Positions 60,641-64,000 of a stretch of 64,000 nt of DNA are shown here, piece by piece. This stretch comes from JAOPZW01 sp963803375 (GTDB lineage: Bacteria > Actinomycetota > Thermoleophilia > Solirubrobacterales > Solirubrobacteraceae). Made by a program: the position numbers and the translations under genes. Below the pieces are notes generated by a model that saw only the letters and a program-made list of their open reading frames with translations, had not been told where the DNA came from and searched no databases. The first letter of the stretch is position 1, and the number at the start of each line of letters is the position of its first letter. The stretch spans positions 177,278 to 241,277 of the forward strand of contig CAWDMB010000012.1 of assembly GCA_963803375.1 (NCBI GenBank). The letters are read 5' to 3'.

Positions 60641-61368
60641 CAGCAGCTCAACAGCTGCCGGAGCGCGACGGCGTTGCGCACCGCGTTGCCGTGCCCGTCG
60701 TTGTTGAAGTAAACGAACACTTCCTTGCCGGCAGCGTCCCATTCGCGCAGCCGGTCGGCCCACCAGGCCAGGTCCGCGTTCGAGTAGGAACCCGCGTAGA
60801 GGTGGTGTGGGTCGGGACCGTGCAGGCGCACGTACACGAACGGCGCCGGGGCGCGCAGTACACACGGGAGGCGGGCACCATTCATGACGCAGTAGGCGAC
60901 CTTGTGGTGCTCCAGCAGCGCGAAGACGTGTTCATCGTTCCAGCTCGGATGGCGGAGCTCGACCGATGTGCGGATCCAGTGCGGCAGCAGCTCGAGGAAG
61001 TACCCGAGCCGCGCGTCGTCGCGGGCGTGGTCGGGCGCGAGCTGGCCCAGAAGCGCGGCGCGCTTGTCGCCCAGTTCGTGCCAGCACGCGGCGATCCGCT
61101 TGACCCAAGCCTACGGCGCGTAGAGCTTCTTGGCGTGGGTGAGACCTCGCGGCGCCTTGACCGAGAACCGAAACCCATCCGGCAGCCGGCGGCGCCAGCC
61201 TCGAAACGTTGCCAGCCCGGGCCAGCGGTAGAAGCTGCTGTTGAGCTCGACCGTCTGAAACGACCGCGTGTAGTAGCGGAGCCGGTCGCCCGACGCTGCG
61301 CCCGGCGGGTACAGGATGTCGCTCCAGTGGTCATAGCTCCAGCCAGAAGTGCCGATGTGGATGGTCAC
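60640..61368 (-). pseudogene. DUF72 family protein interrupted by one in-frame stop
   Basis: One frame carries the whole protein: TIHIGTSGWSYDHW at the start, FYRWPG, LTHAKKLYAP, then TAG (61113-61111), then AWVKRIAACWHELGDKRAALL through FVYVRLHGPDPHHLYAGSYS and FVYFNNDGHGNAVRNA. DUF72 proteins are usually ~240 residues, as here. Only the single amber codon, where relatives have an acidic residue, breaks it. Confidence 0.75.
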
Positions 61369-61380
61369 TCGGATCGTCAA

Positions 61381-62419
61381 CGGCGGGCGTCAGGCAGCGT
61401 ATCCGGGCCCTCGTCCCAGGCCGGCGAAAAACCGGTGACTGGGTCGTACGCCGCGGCTTCGTTGAAGCGCGTACCGGGCGGCCGGGCAGCGCGGACCGCG
61501 GGGGCGGAACTGGTCCTCGAGGATGCGGCCGGCGCGATCCAGCCAGCTCGACAGCCCGGGATGTCCGCCGCTAGCGTCGCGAACGCCTCCCGGGTTGCCT
61601 GGCTCGTTGGGAAGCGCCTCGACGCGCCACAGCTTGGTGCGCGCGGCCTCAAGGCCCGCCTGAAGCAGCCGGATGGCACGCTTGGCGAGCGGGATAAGGG
61701 ACCTCCGCAGGGGTGGGTTCGCCGGTCCTGGCGAGCCTTTCAAGCACTACGCGTTCGATCTCTGGATTGCCCGGAACTTCCCGGGCTCCCCATTGCAAGA
61801 CGCCAAGCGCCGGGCACGCGCACATCGTGTTCACCTTCCTCGGGTTTGCCCAGAAGACCCGAACGCGATCCGGAGGCGTGCTCTGCCGGGTCGCCAAGCG
61901 CAGGGACACATCGTCGAGCACCACGAGCCGGTCGTCGGCCGGGCGCAGGGGCGCCGGGGCTCGAAGACCAGCGCGAGGACCTTGACCCAGTCCGCACCAG
62001 CTGGCGCGACGCGGGGCAGATCGTCTCCGGGTCGGCCCCGCAGCCGCCCGGCGCGCTCGCGCGCCACCAGCCGCCTGGCGGTAGTTTCGCGTCGTCGCGG
62101 CCTCGGCGCACGCCGACGCGCCGCTCCTGACCGAGGATGGTTTTGAGAGGCCTGACCTCGTGTCGGAACGGCACATCGAGCTGCTGGTTGCGGCCGGTGC
62201 GTCGATCGGCACTGGTTCCAGCGGATCAACGAACAGGTGGTCGCGGAGGCGGCGAGCCGGCGATCTCAGCGGAGATCCATCCGCACGATGACGACGGCGT
62301 CGCTGGCCAGTGGCGCGTGCTCGCGGCGATGGAGCTGCTCGACGATCGCTGCGTCTACGCGCCCGGCGACCGGCGGCGTAGGCGCTTTGGCTCGCCCGCT
62401 CGTCGACACCTGATGCGAG
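61381..62419. other. Gene-poor stretch of decayed coding DNA
   Basis: About 1 kb. Minus-strand pieces such as ADDRLVVLDDVSLRLATRQ (around 61,900) and plus-strand pieces such as WRVLAAMELLDDRCVYAP (around 62,310) look protein-like but are short, in different frames and not assignable. No intact gene is supported. Confidence 0.45.
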
Positions 62420-63486
62420 ATGATCGCGCTCGTGAGCGAGACGCTTGCCTCGTCGGCGGTTGCCCCGGCCCGGAGGCCTGTGCAGATCGGCCTGTACCTG
62501 ACCAACCAGCACCCCGTGGGCAGCGACATGGTCGAAGCGCTGCGGGGCCAGATCCGTTTGCTTCATCATGCTCGCGAGCGCGGCTGGGATTCCGTGTGGG
62601 GCGCGCAGCACTTCTTGGCGACGATCGCCATGACCCAGCCCGTCCCGTTCCTGGCTCGGCTGGCGGCCGAGGCCGGCGAGATGCGCGTGGGCCTCGGGGT
62701 CCTTCTGCTCGCCCTGGCCAATCCGTTGGAGGTGGCCGAGACGTTTGCGTCCATGGACGTGGTCTGCGGCGGACGCTTCACGCTCGGCGTCGGGCTGGGC
62801 TACCGCGAGGTGGAATCCGACGCGTTCGGCATCGCTTCGCGCGAGCGGGTACGCCGGCTCGAGGAGAACCTCCGGCTCGTGGAGGCGCTGTGGGCGGGGA
62901 GGGCGGTGAGCGCCGATCTCCCATGGTGCCGGCTGCACGCGCGACGCTGACCATCCTTCCCGTCCAGCGGCCGCGACCGCCGGTGTGGATGGCGGCGGAC
63001 AGCGACCGCGGCGTCGAGCGAGCCGCGCGCATGGCCGACACGTGGATCATCAACCCCCACGCCACTACCGCGACGATCGCGCGGCAGCTGGAGCTGTTTC
63101 ATCGGGTCCGGCGGGCACTGGGCCGCCCGCCGCTCGGCGAGCTCCCGGCCATCAAGGAGGTCGTGTGCGGCCCCACCCGTGCACGAGCGCTGGAGATCGC
63201 AAAGCCCTACCTCACGGCCAAGTACGAGGCCTACCGAGCGTGGGGGCAGGACGCGGCGCTCCCGGACGACGAGACGTTCGACCTGCCATTCGAACGGCTG
63301 CTCCAGGAGCGCTTCGTCATCGGCACGCCCGACGATTGTCTGCGCGAGCTGCTGGCCTGGCGCGACGATCTCGGCGTCGATCACTTCATCTTCCGGCCGT
63401 TCTGGAGCGGGATGCCCGTGGAAACCGCGCTCGAGTCGATAGATCTGCTCTCCCGCGAGGTCGTCCCGGCCCTGCGGCAACGATGA
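62420..63486 (+). pseudogene. Luciferase-like (LLM class) flavin/F420-dependent oxidoreductase, one frameshift
   Basis: ATG 62420 leads into VQIGLYLTNQHPVGSDMVEAL, RGWDSVWGAQHFLAT and GRFTLGVGLGYREVES, the LLM-class N-terminal barrel. Near 62,930 a small indel breaks the frame; the other frame continues TLTILPVQRPRPPVWMAADSD, RMADTWIINPHATT and FVIGTPDDCLRELL to TGA 63484-63486. Joined length is about 350 residues, normal for the family. Confidence 0.78.
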
Positions 63487-63606
63487 TGGCCCCCGCGATC
63501 GTCCCCACGCGGCTGCTCAACCAGCGCTGGGCCCAGTTGCGGTAGGCCCCCGGTGCGCGGAAAGCGCGCTAGCGGCGCCCTCCGGCCGCGGCTCCAGCCG
63601 CGGCCC

Positions 63607-64000
63607 CTAAACCGCAACGGAATCCGAGCCTGCTGGAGCCTGAGCTGAGGCGAGGCTCGCCTCGAGCGGCACGGGCAGCTCGCGCACGGCGCCGGCGAGC
63701 GGCCGCAACCACAGCTCGGAGATCGTCGGGGTCCGACGCTCGATCCCGATCACCTGGTAGGGCTCGTCGAAAGCTGATCGGGGCCGCGAGCCCGGCCGAT
63801 TGGCTGGTCCAGGCCTCAGCCATCGCGCGGCGGCTTCGGCGAGCGCGACGGCGTTGTTGTGCTCGCGGTCGCGGGCGGCGAAGACGATCGTGAGCGGTCC
63901 CTGGCGCGCGCGACGGCGCAGCTCCTCGAGCCGCTGTTCGTGCGCTGAGAGCTCGTCGCGATAGCGGGCGCGGAACTCGTCGAAGCGCTCGGGATCGTGG
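63607..64000 (-). CDS. DUF488 family protein, C-terminal part (5' end outside window)
   Basis: The minus-strand frame is open from the window edge to TAG 63609-63607, about 130 residues. HDPERFDEFRARYRDEL and GPLTIVFAARDREHNNAVALAEAA are the typical end of DUF488 proteins. A further ~60 residues follow the usual DUF488 end and include YQVIGIERRTPTISELWLRPL, which resembles the first strand of a ferredoxin-reductase FAD domain. That suggests a fused or truncated second domain; this part is uncertain. Confidence 0.72.
   Translation of the reverse strand, partial: HDPERFDEFRARYRDELSAHEQRLEELRRRARQGPLTIVFAARDREHNNAVALAEAAARWLRPGPANRPGSRPRSAFDEPYQVIGIERRTPTISELWLRPLAGAVRELPVPLEASLASAQAPAGSDSVAV

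Noticed and set aside
1..64000. CRISPR array, rRNA operon or replication origin
   Set aside because: No regularly spaced repeats, no rRNA-like stretches and no DnaA-box cluster were seen on either strand.

Overview
The window is very GC-rich, with many GTG starts, 1- to 4-base gene overlaps and strong G/C bias at third codon positions. It reads as a chromosomal segment of a soil-type actinobacterium. Gene content (split proline catabolism, PdxST, PPK2, cytochrome bd, an F420-type luciferase-like relic) would fit Thermoleophilia/Solirubrobacterales, but that placement is inference: there is no rRNA or other phylogenetic marker here.

Bases 1 to about 40,150 are a dense, mostly intact core-like region. 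In order it holds: proline dehydrogenase and P5C dehydrogenase; PdxS/PdxT and an RpiR regulator; a cyclopropane-type lipid methyltransferase and a fatty-acid desaturase; an SGNH hydrolase and PPK2; a Ni/Co transporter coupled to a Fur-family regulator with a histidine-rich tail; two paralogous NarL-type response regulators; a sulfatase; a coiled-coil membrane protein, a K+ channel and a lipoprotein; a holin-like/phosphodiesterase fusion; a lone receiver, a MalT-like LuxR regulator and a histidine kinase; a six-cistron operon zwf - GH15 - 25-aa ORF - cydA - cydB - aldose epimerase; a cyclase; a broken DUF389 gene; a CLC channel and a CPA antiporter; and small stress-type genes (DUF1269, SHOCT, DUF6325).

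The most interesting signal here is a shared 19-bp inverted repeat, RTCAYCC-N5-GGRTGAT, seen about nine times between 4.8 and 38.5 kb. It lies in intergenic DNA, usually 33 to 63 bp before a start codon, in front of ion channels, the antiporter, the zwf-cydAB operon, the response regulator, the kinase, the sulfatase and the small stress genes. It looks like the operator of one unrecognised regulon covering ion homeostasis, redox/energy and signalling.

From about 40.2 kb the character changes. Genes are short and single-function (MFS pump, IclR, HxlR, ArsR/SRPBCC, three dihydrofolate-reductase-like proteins, glyoxalases, hydrolases), spacers are long, and many genes are broken (cupin, SDR, ArsR, SnoaL, GNAT, tyrosine recombinase, DUF72, luciferase-like). 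An IS1182-type element with a CTAG target duplication sits at the 3' end of an SDR gene, splitting what was probably one operon (ArsR - SRPBCC - DHFR-like - SDR - DHFR-like - small ORF - VOC). A second palindrome family (TGGTGCACCGAT type) marks the ArsR gene and the third DHFR-like gene. This half is best read as a decaying accessory region. Part of the frameshift load could be assembly error, which cannot be decided from the sequence alone.
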